From Bradyrhizobium sp. CCBAU 051011 (lineage in GTDB: Bacteria; Pseudomonadota; Alphaproteobacteria; Rhizobiales; Xanthobacteraceae): DNA of 64,000 bases. Positions within the stretch are counted from its first letter, which is position 1. Each line of letters begins with the position of its first letter. Position numbers and translations under genes: made by a program. Positions 18,242-27,225 of this stretch are shown one piece after another. The notes beneath the pieces were generated by a model. The model saw nothing but the letters and a program-made list of their open reading frames with translations, was not told where the DNA came from and did no database searches. Location: positions 3,762,501 through 3,826,500 of the forward strand of contig NZ_CP022222.1 of NCBI RefSeq assembly GCF_009930815.1. Reading direction: 5' to 3'.

Positions 18242-18721
18242 CTAGGCGCGGGCGCGTCCGCTCGTGGCGGCGGCGAGGACGGCGTTGATGATCGGCTCGT
18301 AGCCGGTGCAGCGGCAGATGTTGCCCGAGATCGCCTCGATGACCTCAGCGCGGGTCGGCGAAGGGTTGCGGTCGAGCAGCGCTTTCGCCGCCATCAGCAT
18401 GCCGGGCGTGCAGTAGCCGCACTGCGCCGCGAACTGCTCCATGAAGGCACGCTGCAGCGGATGCAGGTTGGGTCCATCCTTCAGCCCGTCGAGCGTTTCG
18501 ATCGAGCGGCCGTTCACGGTTTCCGCCAGCGTCAGGCAGGATAGATGCAGTTCGCCGTCGATCAGCACGCTGCAGGCGCCGCAGCCGCCCTGGCCGCAGC
18601 CGAATTTCGGCGTCATGTCGCCGATCAATTCGCGCAGCGCGACCAGGAGATTGACGCCACCGTCGACGAACAAGGCGACGTCGCGGCCATTGTGACGAAA
18701 CTGGAGCGGGGTCTTGGTCAT
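18242..18721 (-). CDS. Molybdenum hydroxylase [2Fe-2S] small subunit
   Basis: A 159-residue iron-sulfur subunit. The N-terminal plant-ferredoxin-like domain has 'GCGQGGCGACSVL' plus a fourth Cys ('LSCLTL'). The C-terminal four-helix domain has 'CGYCTPGML' and 'CRCTGY', giving two [2Fe-2S] clusters that pass electrons from the Mo site to FAD. The length and motifs are standard for CoxS/XdhA-type small subunits. It lies between the FAD subunit and Mo subunit genes, with gaps of 6 and 11 bases, so M-S-L order is kept as in cox operons. Confidence 0.95.
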   Translation of the reverse strand: MTKTPLQFRHNGRDVALFVDGGVNLLVALRELIGDMTPKFGCGQGGCGACSVLIDGELHLSCLTLAETVNGRSIETLDGLKDGPNLHPLQRAFMEQFAAQCGYCTPGMLMAAKALLDRNPSPTRAEVIEAISGNICRCTGYEPIINAVLAAATSGRARA

Positions 18722-18727
18722 GATTGC

Positions 18728-19546
18728 TTACTCCAGGCCCGACAGCAGGCGGCGAAGATGAACGCCGACGATCTCGCGGCGATACCAGGCGCTGCCAAGG
18801 GCGTTGTCTGCGGGCGATACGCTCTCTGTTGCGGCCGCGGCGGCAGCGCTGATTGCGGAATCGTCAAGCGAGCGTCCTTCCAGGGCGCGCTCGGAGGCTC
18901 TGGCGCGAATTTGCGTCGCGGCCATCGAGCCGAGGGCGATGCGGGCGCCTGAAATTCGGCCGCCGCTCAACGGCAGGTGCGCCGCCAGCGTGATCACCGA
19001 GCCGCCCTTCGGCTTGATGCGGGCGATCTTACGATAACGGAAGGCCTCAGTGCTCGCTGGTCTCTGACAGGAAACCGCCAGCACCAGCGCGCCGCTTTGG
19101 CGTTCGCGGGATTGCAAAAATTCCTCGATCGGCATGTCGCGGGCGCCCAGGCCGCCCTGCACCGACACGGCGGCGTCGAGCGCGAGCAGCGCGACGGTGA
19201 AGTCGCCATAGGGGGTGGGCGCGAACAGATTGCCGCCCACCGTGCCCATATTGCGCACGGCCGGCCCGCCGATCGAACGCGCAGGCGCGTGCAGAAAGGC
19301 AAGATCGCGCTCGGCCAGAATTCTTGCGAAGGTGACGCCGGCGCCGAGCGTGACCCGCGAGCTGGCCACGTCGATGCGGGACAGCGCCTGATCGGTCGCA
19401 CGCACGACGGTCGAGATCGAGACGTCGCCTTCGTTGAGCGCGCGCATGACCAGCGTGCCGCCGCCGAGATAGCGCGCGCTACGGTCGGACGACAATGCTG
19501 AGGCCGCCTCGCCGAAGCTTGCAAATGTCTTCACCGTGACGGGCAT
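18728..19546 (-). CDS. Molybdenum hydroxylase FAD-binding medium subunit
   Basis: A 272-residue FAD subunit of the CoxM/XdhB family. The FAD-pyrophosphate motifs are 'RYLGGGTLVMRALNEG' and 'GTVGGNLFAPTPYGD', and a CO-dehydrogenase flavoprotein C-terminal domain occupies about residues 170-272. It receives electrons from the iron-sulfur subunit and hands them to an acceptor not identified here. First of the three structural genes, it lies 16 bases after the SRPBCC gene. Confidence 0.93.
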   Translation of the reverse strand: MPVTVKTFASFGEAASALSSDRSARYLGGGTLVMRALNEGDVSISTVVRATDQALSRIDVASSRVTLGAGVTFARILAERDLAFLHAPARSIGGPAVRNMGTVGGNLFAPTPYGDFTVALLALDAAVSVQGGLGARDMPIEEFLQSRERQSGALVLAVSCQRPASTEAFRYRKIARIKPKGGSVITLAAHLPLSGGRISGARIALGSMAATQIRARASERALEGRSLDDSAISAAAAAATESVSPADNALGSAWYRREIVGVHLRRLLSGLE

Positions 19547-19562
19547 CGTGGCTCCTCCGCTT

Positions 19563-20006
19563 TCATGCGGCCTCCTTCAGATGCCGGCGAATGGCGTCGA
19601 AGCCGGCTTGATAGATCTGTTCCGCGACCATCTGCGTCAGCCGCTCGGCATCCGCAGGCCGCGTGGTGAACCTGGATTCCCAGTGCCAGAAGGTGCGGTC
19701 GCCGTCGGTGACCGGCAGCAGGCGGACATGGGCGACATAGTTGAACATCGGGATCGGCGTATCGAGCAGGCAATAGCTGAAGGTCTGTTCGAGGTCCGAC
19801 AGCGCCAGCAATTGCTCGCGCAGCTCCGAGCCATCCTGCAGCTTGAAGCGCCTGACACAGCCGATCTTGTCGGAGGCCTGCGCGCGCTCGATCGTGCTGG
19901 TCGCCACCGCCGGATGCCAGCGGTCGTGGCCGTTGAAATCGCGCAGCACGTTCCAGACCGCGCCGGTCGGCGCGTCGAGGATCGTGCTTTTGACGATATG
20001 CGGCAC
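19563..20006 (-). CDS. SRPBCC-family (Bet v1/polyketide cyclase-like) protein B
   Basis: A 147-residue START-like helix-grip protein. It shares the frame 'W...RDFNG...WHPA...DKIGC.R.F...G..L.E.L..LSD' with the gene immediately upstream, so the two are tandem paralogues, roughly 40 per cent alike by eye. In cox operons an SRPBCC protein (CoxG) recruits the enzyme to the membrane or to quinones. These two could do that, or bind the hydrophobic substrate. It ends 16 bases before the FAD subunit gene. There is no signal peptide or membrane segment. Confidence 0.85.
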   Translation of the reverse strand: MPHIVKSTILDAPTGAVWNVLRDFNGHDRWHPAVATSTIERAQASDKIGCVRRFKLQDGSELREQLLALSDLEQTFSYCLLDTPIPMFNYVAHVRLLPVTDGDRTFWHWESRFTTRPADAERLTQMVAEQIYQAGFDAIRRHLKEAA

Positions 20007-20007
20007 G

Positions 20008-20445
20008 CTAGCCTCCGAAGGCGCGCTTCAGCGCGTCGAATCCGCCCTGGAACACGCCCAAGCCGATATTGTTGACGAGTTCGTTCTCCCGCTCCGGCGC
20101 GCAGTCGAACTCGGCGGTCCATTCGAGAAAGGTCTGGTCGCCGTCGGTCACCGGCGTCAGCCGCAAGGTAGCGACGTAGTTCTCCACCCCCATCGGCGAT
20201 TCCAGAATGGAGTAGGTGCAGAACATGTCGTAGTCCGAGAGCCCGAGCAGCTTTTCGCGAATGCGATCGCCGTTGCGCAGGCGAAAATCGCGCACGCAGC
20301 CGATCTTGTCGGCGGGCTCCCCGCCCTCGATGCGGCTCTCCGCGATCGCGGGATGCCAGTTGGGCATCCCGTTGAAATCACGCACGCGCGCCCAGACGCG
20401 GTCGTTGCGTGCGTTGACGACGGTGGAGACGTAGACGCGGGCCAT
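20008..20445 (-). CDS. SRPBCC-family (Bet v1/polyketide cyclase-like) protein A
   Basis: A 145-residue soluble helix-grip protein starting MARVYVSTVVNARNDRVW, with 'VRDFNGMPNWHPAIAES' and 'DGDQTFLEWTAEFDCAPERE'. It is the upstream member of a tandem pair, one base apart from its paralogue and nine bases after the flotillin gene. That two ligand-binding SRPBCC genes sit directly between a membrane-scaffold protein and a Mo hydroxylase suggests they link enzyme, membrane and lipophilic substrate, but this is inference. Confidence 0.85.
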   Translation of the reverse strand: MARVYVSTVVNARNDRVWARVRDFNGMPNWHPAIAESRIEGGEPADKIGCVRDFRLRNGDRIREKLLGLSDYDMFCTYSILESPMGVENYVATLRLTPVTDGDQTFLEWTAEFDCAPERENELVNNIGLGVFQGGFDALKRAFGG

Positions 20446-20454
20446 GGCGTGTTC

Positions 20455-23352
20455 TTACCCTTTCTTGCGCGGTCCGCGTTCGGCGGCCGGCGCGCCGGTG
20501 GCGTCGGGGGCTGGGGGTGCATCGGGCTTGCTCGGGCCGGCCTTGCGCGCCGATTCCTTGATGCCCTGCATGTCGCGCGCTTCGCGAATGAGGCCGGGCA
20601 TCTTGGCGAGGCTGCCGCCCTCGACGCCGATGTCGGAGAGAATCGAGTCGATCAGCGGCGCCTGCACGCGATAACGCAGCGCCGAGTCGATCACCTCGTC
20701 GGTGGCGCTGCGGCCGCCACCACCGCCCGTGCCATTGCCGTTCAGGCCGTCGACACTGAGAATCCGGATGCCCTCGATCTTTTCCATCGGTTTGACGCTC
20801 TCGCGCACGATGCCCTCGATGCGGTCGAGCAGCTTGCGGCGGAACAGCGAGTAGCGCGCCTGGTCGGTGAGCACGTTTTCGGCTTCGTTGAGCAGCCGTT
20901 GCGCCTCGGCCTCGACGGCGGCGCGCACGCGCTCGGCTTCGGCCGCGATCCTTGTTTCCTCGGCTTGCTTCTCTGCAAGCAGCACCTCGATGGTCTTGCG
21001 CCGCTTGGCGATCTCGCTTTCGCGGGCGGTGACGACGCGCTCGGCCGCCTCGGTCGCCCCCACGCGTGCATCCTCGGCTGCCACCTTGGCGGCGGATTCC
21101 TCCAGCGACTTCTGATAGAGGGCGATCGCCTTTTCCATCAGCGCCGTTTCGACTTCCTTCTCGCGATCGACTTCCAGTTTGCGCAGGTCGCGCTCGCGGC
21201 CGATGCGCGCTTCGTCGAGGCCACGGTCAGAGGCGATGCGGGCGCGCTCGACTTCCTCGCGGGAGGCGATCTCGGCTTCCTGCAGCGCCTGGACGCGGGC
21301 GACTTCGAGCTGTTCGATCGCGCGCCGGCGGGAAAGCCGGGCCGCTTCGAGCGCCTGTTCGCGCGAGACATCTGTTGTCTCGACTTCCTTGCGCGCGATG
21401 ATCTCGGCCTGCTTGACCTGACGGTCGGCGTCGATCCGCTCGGAGCGCTTGGCAGCGAGCGCAATCACGCGCTCCTCGTCGGCGATCTCAACCGCTCTCT
21501 TCTGGTCGATATTGAGCACCTCGCGCGTCCTGGACGAGGCGATACGCTCGGCCTCCAGCGCCAGTTCGACCTCGACGCGCCGCCGTTCGATCGCATCGCG
21601 CCGCTTGAGTTCGGCGGTCTCAATGGATTCGGTGCGCTCGATCTCCAGTCCCCGTGTTTCCTTCTCGGCCCGGATGCGCTGGGCGGCGATTACCTTCTCC
21701 TGGGCAATGCGCGCGGCCTCGATGGCTTCGCGCGAGGCGATGTCAGCTTCCTCGATCGTGCGGTTGCGCGCGATTTCGAGCGAGCGAACACGCTCTTCCT
21801 GGGCAATACGTGAGGCTTCCGTTGCCTCGCGCGCGGTGATCCCTGCGACTTCCAGCGCCTGGTTGCGTTCGATTTCCAGCTTGCGGGTGGAGTGCTCGGC
21901 GCCGATCCGCTCCGCGGCCAGCGTCCGCTCTCGCGCAATCCGTGCCGCTTCCACCGCCTTCTGCGCCTCGATCTCTGCTTCCTGAATGATGCGAACCTGC
22001 GCAATCTCCAGCGAGCGGGTGCGCTCATCGGAGGCGATGCGCTCGACGTTGACGATCGTGGTCTGGGCGATGCGCGCCTTCTCGGTCGCCTCGCGCGCCG
22101 CGATTTCGGCTTCCTCGACCGCGCGGGTGCGTTCGATCTCGCGCCTGCGGGTTTCCTCCTCATTGGCGATCCGCGCGTCGGTGATGACGCGATCCTGCTG
22201 GATGCGCGCCTTCTCGACGGCTTCGCGTGCGGTGATCTCGGCTTCCTCGACCGATCGCGTGCGTTCGATGTCACGTTGCCGAACCTCGCGCTCGGAGGCG
22301 ATGCGGGCGGTATCGACCGCGCGCTGGTTGGCAATTTTGGCCTTTTCGATTTCCTCGCGCGCGAGTAGTTCCTTTTCCTCGACTGCGCGCGTCCGCTCGA
22401 TCTCGCGGTGTCTTGTTTCCCGCTCGGAGGCGATGCGGGCTTCGGCGATCGCAAGCTCGTTGGCGATGCGGGCCTTCTCGATCGCCTCGCGGGCGGAAAT
22501 CTGCGCCTGTTCGGCCTCGGTCTCGCGCAATGCGCGTTCGCGCGCCACTTCCGTGCGCTGCAGCGCGCGGCGCATCTCGATGTCACGTTCCTGTTCGAGG
22601 CGGGCGGTCTCGCTTTCGCGCTCGATCTCCAGTGCCTGCCGTTCGGCTTCGAGGTTGCGGGAGCGGATCTTGATCATCGAATCCTGTTCGATGTCGTTGC
22701 GCAGCTTGCGCCTGGCCTCGATGTCCTCCATCAGGCGGGTCAGACCCTCGGCGTCGAACCGGTTCGACGGATTGAAATATTCCAGGTCGGTCTGGTCGAG
22801 GTCGGTGATGGCGACGGATTCGAGCTCAAGTCCATTCTGGGCCAGCGCCTCGGCGGCGGCGGCCTTGACGCGGGCGACATATTCGCCGCGTTGCTCGTGC
22901 ATCTGCTCCATGGTCATTTCCGCGGCGACCGAGCGGATTGCCGAAACGAATTTACCGGACAGCAAAGCGTGCAACTGCTCGGGTTCGAGCGTGCGCCTTC
23001 CGAGCGTGGCCGCGGCAATCGCGACCGCCTCGCGGGTCGGCTGCACCCGCACATAGAAATCGGCCTCGATGTCGATGCGCATGCGGTCGCGGGTGATGAC
23101 GGCGTCATGCTTGGACCGCACGATGCCCATCGGCAGCACGTTCATGTTGACGGGCGTATAGTCGTGAATGAACGGCAGCACGAAGGCGCCGCCGTTGATC
23201 ACGACGCGTTCGCCCAACAGACCGGTGCGGACGAAGGACACCTCCTTCGACGAACGGTGGTAGAGCCAGTTCACGATATAGACGACGATGGCGATCACGA
23301 CGATCGCAACAATCAGCCAGAGGATCAACTCGCCAACCAGAGTCCCCGACAT
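20455..23352 (-). CDS. Giant flotillin/SPFH-domain membrane scaffold protein with hendecad coiled coil
   Basis: A 965-residue protein. One transmembrane helix lies at about 9-30, then an SPFH/band 7 domain (about 35-210, 'LLGERVVINGGAFVLPFIHDY', 'DIEADFYVRV', 'AITDLDQTDLEYFNP'), then an unbroken charged helix to about 790, a flotillin-like C-terminal domain ('QRLLNEAENVLTDQARYSLF') and a Gly-rich and Pro/Ala-rich tail. Ordinary flotillins are 420-680 residues; the extra length is a hendecad-repeat coiled coil. SPFH proteins oligomerise into membrane domes or microdomains that corral other proteins. This gene sits between the uptake genes and the Mo-hydroxylase genes, nine bases before the first SRPBCC gene, so a scaffold for that pathway is the natural reading. 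Confidence 0.9.
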   Translation of the reverse strand: MSGTLVGELILWLIVAIVVIAIVVYIVNWLYHRSSKEVSFVRTGLLGERVVINGGAFVLPFIHDYTPVNMNVLPMGIVRSKHDAVITRDRMRIDIEADFYVRVQPTREAVAIAAATLGRRTLEPEQLHALLSGKFVSAIRSVAAEMTMEQMHEQRGEYVARVKAAAAEALAQNGLELESVAITDLDQTDLEYFNPSNRFDAEGLTRLMEDIEARRKLRNDIEQDSMIKIRSRNLEAERQALEIERESETARLEQERDIEMRRALQRTEVARERALRETEAEQAQISAREAIEKARIANELAIAEARIASERETRHREIERTRAVEEKELLAREEIEKAKIANQRAVDTARIASEREVRQRDIERTRSVEEAEITAREAVEKARIQQDRVITDARIANEEETRRREIERTRAVEEAEIAAREATEKARIAQTTIVNVERIASDERTRSLEIAQVRIIQEAEIEAQKAVEAARIARERTLAAERIGAEHSTRKLEIERNQALEVAGITAREATEASRIAQEERVRSLEIARNRTIEEADIASREAIEAARIAQEKVIAAQRIRAEKETRGLEIERTESIETAELKRRDAIERRRVEVELALEAERIASSRTREVLNIDQKRAVEIADEERVIALAAKRSERIDADRQVKQAEIIARKEVETTDVSREQALEAARLSRRRAIEQLEVARVQALQEAEIASREEVERARIASDRGLDEARIGRERDLRKLEVDREKEVETALMEKAIALYQKSLEESAAKVAAEDARVGATEAAERVVTARESEIAKRRKTIEVLLAEKQAEETRIAAEAERVRAAVEAEAQRLLNEAENVLTDQARYSLFRRKLLDRIEGIVRESVKPMEKIEGIRILSVDGLNGNGTGGGGGRSATDEVIDSALRYRVQAPLIDSILSDIGVEGGSLAKMPGLIREARDMQGIKESARKAGPSKPDAPPAPDATGAPAAERGPRKKG
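21604..22494 (-). repeat. Tandem 132-base coding repeats (44-residue units of four hendecads)
   Basis: Flotillin residues 287-583 consist of diverged 44-residue units starting at 287, 331, 375, 419 and 463, each opening with a variant of AREAIEKARIA and ending near RTRAVEEAEI. The unit at 507 is 33 residues long, exactly one 11-residue block short, after which the register resumes at 540. Hendecads continue less regularly to about residue 740. The period of 11, with Ile at position 10 of most blocks, is that of right-handed or straight coiled coils. Confidence 0.9.
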
Positions 23353-23376
23353 CTTCTCCTCCCTTTGGTCTCGGCG

Positions 23377-24210
23377 TTATCGCGCGCCGATCGCCTTGAA
23401 TTTACGAACCTGTTCCGTGAGCGCCCGCTCCACCGGCAGGCGCTCCATCGAGGAGGCACCGTAGAAGCCGTGGCACTTGCGCGTGTGTTTCATGATGAAG
23501 TCGGCATCATCTGGCTCGGCGATGGGGCCGCCATGGGCCAGCACGAGTATGTCCGGATTGACGCTGAGCGCCGCCGATGCCCAGGTGTCGATCTGTTCCG
23601 GACAGTCTTCGAGCTTCGGCGCGGTGTGCGCCCCGATCGCGCCGCCGGTGGTCAGGCCGAGATGGCAGACGATGATGTCGGCGCCCGCGATCGCCATCGC
23701 GGTCGCCTGGCTCTCGCTGAACACATAGGGTGTGGTCAGCATGTCCTTGTCGCGCGCCTTGGCGATCATGTCGATCTCCAGCGCGTACGACATGCCGGTC
23801 TCTTCGAGATTGGCGCGAAACACGCCGTCAATCAGCCCGACGGTCGGAAAGTTCTGCACGCCGGCAAAGCCCAGCGCCTTGAGCTGATCGAGGAAGGTAT
23901 CCATGTCGCGGAACGGGTCCGTGCCGTTGACGCCGGCCAGCACTGGCGTCCTGGTCACGACCGGGAGCACCTCGCCGGCCATCTCCACCACGATGGCATT
24001 GGCGTCGCCGTAAGGCATCAGGCCGGCGAGAGAGCCGCGTCCGGCCATGCGGTAGCGACCGGAATTGTAGATGACGATCAGGTCGACGCCGCCGGCCTCC
24101 TCGCATTTGGCTGATAGCCCCGTGCCGGCGCCGCCGCCGACGATCGGCTCGCCCTTGGCGGCCATGGTGCGGAACTTCTTCAGGATGGCTGAACGTTCGA
24201 ATTTCGCCAT
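23377..24210 (-). CDS. TIM-barrel 'phosphoenolpyruvate hydrolase family' protein (Tm-1 C-terminal-like)
   Basis: A 277-residue protein of the PEP_hydrolase (PF09370-like) family, starting [20 protein letters not shown], with '[20 protein letters not shown]', '[15 protein letters not shown]', '[13 protein letters not shown]' and '[12 protein letters not shown]'. The fold is a phosphate-binding TIM barrel. No reaction is firmly assigned to these proteins. In plants the tomato Tm-1 protein carries a UPF0261 domain followed by such a barrel. Here the barrel is a separate gene, two bases after the gene that carries the UPF0261 domain. Its start is set by the ATG at 24208-24210. Confidence 0.85.
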   Translation of the reverse strand: MAKFERSAILKKFRTMAAKGEPIVGGGAGTGLSAKCEEAGGVDLIVIYNSGRYRMAGRGSLAGLMPYGDANAIVVEMAGEVLPVVTRTPVLAGVNGTDPFRDMDTFLDQLKALGFAGVQNFPTVGLIDGVFRANLEETGMSYALEIDMIAKARDKDMLTTPYVFSESQATAMAIAGADIIVCHLGLTTGGAIGAHTAPKLEDCPEQIDTWASAALSVNPDILVLAHGGPIAEPDDADFIMKHTRKCHGFYGASSMERLPVERALTEQVRKFKAIGAR

Positions 24211-24212
24211 GG

Positions 24213-26450
24213 TCACCTCGCGACTTTCCGACGTGTCCCCGGGCGTCCGACCAGAGGGCGGAGCGCGTTGACGATGGCGGATGCAAATTCGGGCTCGTTG
24301 ATGTGGCGCTTGATGCGGATGAGCTGGCGGTTGCCGGTCTGGCGTACGCTGCGTTCCAGCGCGGTAAACAGCGCCGCATCCGCCTCCGGATCCCAGAACG
24401 GCTGGCCCGGTGCATCGAGTGCGGAGACGCCGCCTTCGGGGAGAAAGAAACGTACCGGCCCGTCCATGCGGTTGAGCTTGTCGCCGATCCAGCGCCCCAT
24501 CCGGTCGTTCTCTTCCGGCGTGGTGCGCATCAAGGTCACCTGCGGATTGTGAACGTGGAATTTGCGCTGGCGATAGCGATCGGGAATGGTGTCGGGCCCG
24601 CCGAAATTGACCATGTCGAGCGCGCCGACCGAGCCGATGAAGGGCAGGCGGCTGCGGATGATCGCACCAAAGCGGTCGTCGGTGGCGGGGAATACGCCGC
24701 CCATCAGGAGATCGCAGACTTCCGTCGTCGTGAGATCGACGACGGCGGCGAGCATTCCGGAATCGACCAGCTTCTCCATCGAGCGGCCGCCGACGCCGGT
24801 GGCGTGGAAGACGAGGCATTCGAAATCGTTGCGCAGGTCGGCCGCGATCTTCTGCACGGCCGGCGTCGTCACGCCGAACATGGTGATGCCGATAGCCGGC
24901 AGATCGGCCTGCGCCCTGCGCTCATTCGCGGCCTGATTGTCGAGACGCGCCTTCACCATGCCGGCGATGGCGTTGGCGCCGTTGGCGAGAACGGCGCGCG
25001 AGATCGAGTTGAGGCCCTGCACGTCGGTGACCGAATACATCATGGTGATATCGGCAGGGCCTACATAGGGTCCGACATCTCCCGATGCGACCGACGAGAT
25101 GATGAGCTTTGGCACGCCGACGGGAAGGGCGCGCATGCCTGGCGCGACCAGCGAGGCGCCGCCGGAGCCGCCCGCTGAAATAATGCCGGCGACATTGCCC
25201 TGACGGCGCAGCCAGTTGGCGAAGGCATCCGCCATCGCGGAGACCGACGCGCCGCGATCGGCGCCGAACACGCTCGACCCGCCACGCCCATGGTTGAGCG
25301 CGATTTCCTGCGCGGAGACGTCGCAGGTGGAGAGCTTGCCGCTGGTGGAGACGTCGACCAGGCGCGTCCGCAAGCCCTGACCGGCGATCACGTCGCGGAT
25401 AAAGCGTAGCTCTTCGCCCTTGGTATCGAGCGTTCCGACGACGAGGACGACGGGTGGTCCGGACGCGCTTGGTACGATGGCGCCGGCCTGGCGCCTTTGC
25501 CGGGTGGCGTCTTCGATGCGCGTAACGCCTGCCGAAAGCGTGCGCGCTGCGCCCTCGATGCGCGCAATGGGGGCCGGCTGCGACCAACGTGTCGGCAAGG
25601 TGGGATTGGAGATATAGATCCGGACTGGCGCTGTGCTTGACGCGCGCGGCGGCACGGGACGCGCCTTGGCCTCGGCGCTGGCATCGGCGGCGTCGATATC
25701 CGAGTCCGGCTCGGCATGGACTCCAACGACACCGACGCCAAGCAGGCGTTGCTGCAATTCGCGGTCGGCCGCCAGGCGCGCGGAGTCGATGATGCGGTTG
25801 ACGCGGCCATTGACCATGATGGCCACATTTTTGGAGATCGCGGTGGCGACGCCGATATTCTGCTCGATCACCAGTACCGACATGTCGCCGTCTTCGCCGA
25901 GGCGCACCAGCATGTCCTCGACCTGGGCGACGATGACAGGCGCCAGCCCTTCGGTCGGCTCGTCCATGATGAGAAGCTGCGGATTGGTGAGAAGCGCGCG
26001 AGAGATCGCCAGCATCTGCTGCTCGCCGCCGGAGAGCTGGCCGCCGCCATGGTCCTTGCGCTCGGCAAGGCGGGGAAATGTTTCGTAGATGCGATCGATG
26101 GTCCAGGCGCCGCGGCGCATGCTGGCTGCCAATCGCAAGTGTTCGTCGACGCTGAGCGACCGCCACAACCGACGTCCCTGCGGCACATAGCCGACGCCCG
26201 CTTGCGCGATCCGCGCCGGGCTGAGGCGGGTGATGTCCTCGCCGCGGACGCGGACCGAACCGCCGCTCGCCCGCAGCAGACCCATGATGGTCTTGCACAG
26301 CGTGGTCTTGCCCATGCCGTTACGGCCGACCACCGAGAACACGCCGGAATCCAGCGTCAGGTCGACGCCTTGCAGCGCATGCGAATGGCCGTAATAGACA
26401 TCAAGGCCCCTGACTTCGAGCGCGGGTGCGGAGCGGCGGACCTCACTCAT
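24213..26450 (-). CDS. LivF-type ABC ATPase fused to Tm-1-like/UPF0261 ATP-binding domain
   Basis: A 745-residue fusion. Residues about 8-240 are a branched-chain-amino-acid-type ABC ATPase: '[16 protein letters not shown]', '[17 protein letters not shown]', '[13 protein letters not shown]'. Residues about 240-330 are a poorly conserved Ala/Arg/Pro linker. Residues about 335-735 are a complete UPF0261/Tm-1-like domain: '[14 protein letters not shown]', '[13 protein letters not shown]', '[13 protein letters not shown]', '[19 protein letters not shown]'. The first half pairs with LivG to drive uptake. The second has a described ATP-binding fold but no settled activity. Fusing it to the transporter motor suggests that transport is coupled to modification or sensing of the substrate. 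The start overlaps livG by eight bases. Confidence 0.92.
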   Translation of the reverse strand: MSEVRRSAPALEVRGLDVYYGHSHALQGVDLTLDSGVFSVVGRNGMGKTTLCKTIMGLLRASGGSVRVRGEDITRLSPARIAQAGVGYVPQGRRLWRSLSVDEHLRLAASMRRGAWTIDRIYETFPRLAERKDHGGGQLSGGEQQMLAISRALLTNPQLLIMDEPTEGLAPVIVAQVEDMLVRLGEDGDMSVLVIEQNIGVATAISKNVAIMVNGRVNRIIDSARLAADRELQQRLLGVGVVGVHAEPDSDIDAADASAEAKARPVPPRASSTAPVRIYISNPTLPTRWSQPAPIARIEGAARTLSAGVTRIEDATRQRRQAGAIVPSASGPPVVLVVGTLDTKGEELRFIRDVIAGQGLRTRLVDVSTSGKLSTCDVSAQEIALNHGRGGSSVFGADRGASVSAMADAFANWLRRQGNVAGIISAGGSGGASLVAPGMRALPVGVPKLIISSVASGDVGPYVGPADITMMYSVTDVQGLNSISRAVLANGANAIAGMVKARLDNQAANERRAQADLPAIGITMFGVTTPAVQKIAADLRNDFECLVFHATGVGGRSMEKLVDSGMLAAVVDLTTTEVCDLLMGGVFPATDDRFGAIIRSRLPFIGSVGALDMVNFGGPDTIPDRYRQRKFHVHNPQVTLMRTTPEENDRMGRWIGDKLNRMDGPVRFFLPEGGVSALDAPGQPFWDPEADAALFTALERSVRQTGNRQLIRIKRHINEPEFASAIVNALRPLVGRPGTRRKVAR

Positions 26451-27225
26451 GGCCGGCCCCCAGATAGAGTTCCTGCACCTCCGGGTCGGCCTCGATCTCG
26501 TGCGGCAGACCCTCCTTGAAGACGCGGCCGTTGTGCATCATCGTGACGCTTTCGACGACGCGCAGCGCGACATCCATGTCGTGCTCGATGATGATGTAGC
26601 CGATGTGGGCGGGCAGCGACGTCAGGATTTCGATCAGCTCGCGCCGCTCGGTGGGGGAGAGGCCCGCGGCCGGTTCGTCGAACAGGATGAAACGCGGGGC
26701 GCCGGCGAGTGCGAGCGCGATCTCGAGCTGCCGCTGCTGGCCGTGCGCGAGTTCCGCGACGCGCTGCTCCCTGACCGCTGTCAGGTGCACGGCCTGGATC
26801 AGGGCTTCAGTCGCATGCATGAGGGCGTCGTTCGTGCCCGGACGCAGTACGGAAAATCGTCCGCGGGAAACGCCGCGGCAGGCTAGATAGACATTGTCCC
26901 GCACCGTGAGGCCGGGGAATAGCGCTGAAATCTGGTAGGTGCGGCGGAGGCCGCGCCTGATCCGCTCATAGGGCGGGAAGTGGGTAATGTCCTCGCCGAA
27001 GAAGCGGATGGTGCCGGATGACGGCGGAAAATCACCGGTCACGCAATTGAACAGCGTGGTCTTGCCGGCGCCGTTGGAGCCGAGCACGGCGCGGCGTTCG
27101 CCCGGGCGAACCGTGATGGTGACGTCGGTCAGTGCCGCGAGCGCGCCGAACAGCCGCGTCACGCCGCGCAGTTCCAGCGCAGCGCCGGCAGCCACCGATG
27201 AAAAGCGTGGCGCGGCGTTATCCAT
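26443..27225 (-). CDS. livG: Branched-chain amino acid-type ABC transporter ATP-binding protein (LivG)
   Basis: A 260-residue ATPase: Walker A 'LGSNGAGKTTLFNCVTG', signature 'LAHGQQRQLEIALALA', Walker B 'FILFDEPAAGLSP', then the H-loop 'IIIEHDMDV'. The signature begins AHGQQ rather than SGGQ, which is normal for LivG. It overlaps livM upstream and the LivF fusion downstream by eight bases each, so the ATPases are made in step. HAAT-family systems also carry aromatic acids, amides and urea, which fits a catabolic operon. Confidence 0.93.
   Translation of the reverse strand: MDNAAPRFSSVAAGAALELRGVTRLFGALAALTDVTITVRPGERRAVLGSNGAGKTTLFNCVTGDFPPSSGTIRFFGEDITHFPPYERIRRGLRRTYQISALFPGLTVRDNVYLACRGVSRGRFSVLRPGTNDALMHATEALIQAVHLTAVREQRVAELAHGQQRQLEIALALAGAPRFILFDEPAAGLSPTERRELIEILTSLPAHIGYIIIEHDMDVALRVVESVTMMHNGRVFKEGLPHEIEADPEVQELYLGAGHE

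Noticed and set aside
21604..22494. Direct repeats that could suggest a CRISPR array or minisatellite
   Set aside because: The period is 132 bases, the copies are diverged and in frame, and they encode a coiled coil.
19843..24114. Long plus-strand frames (656, 356 and 568 codons) across the flotillin region
   Set aside because: They are antisense to the flotillin and TIM-barrel genes and owe their length to the repeat composition; they show no start signals or domains.
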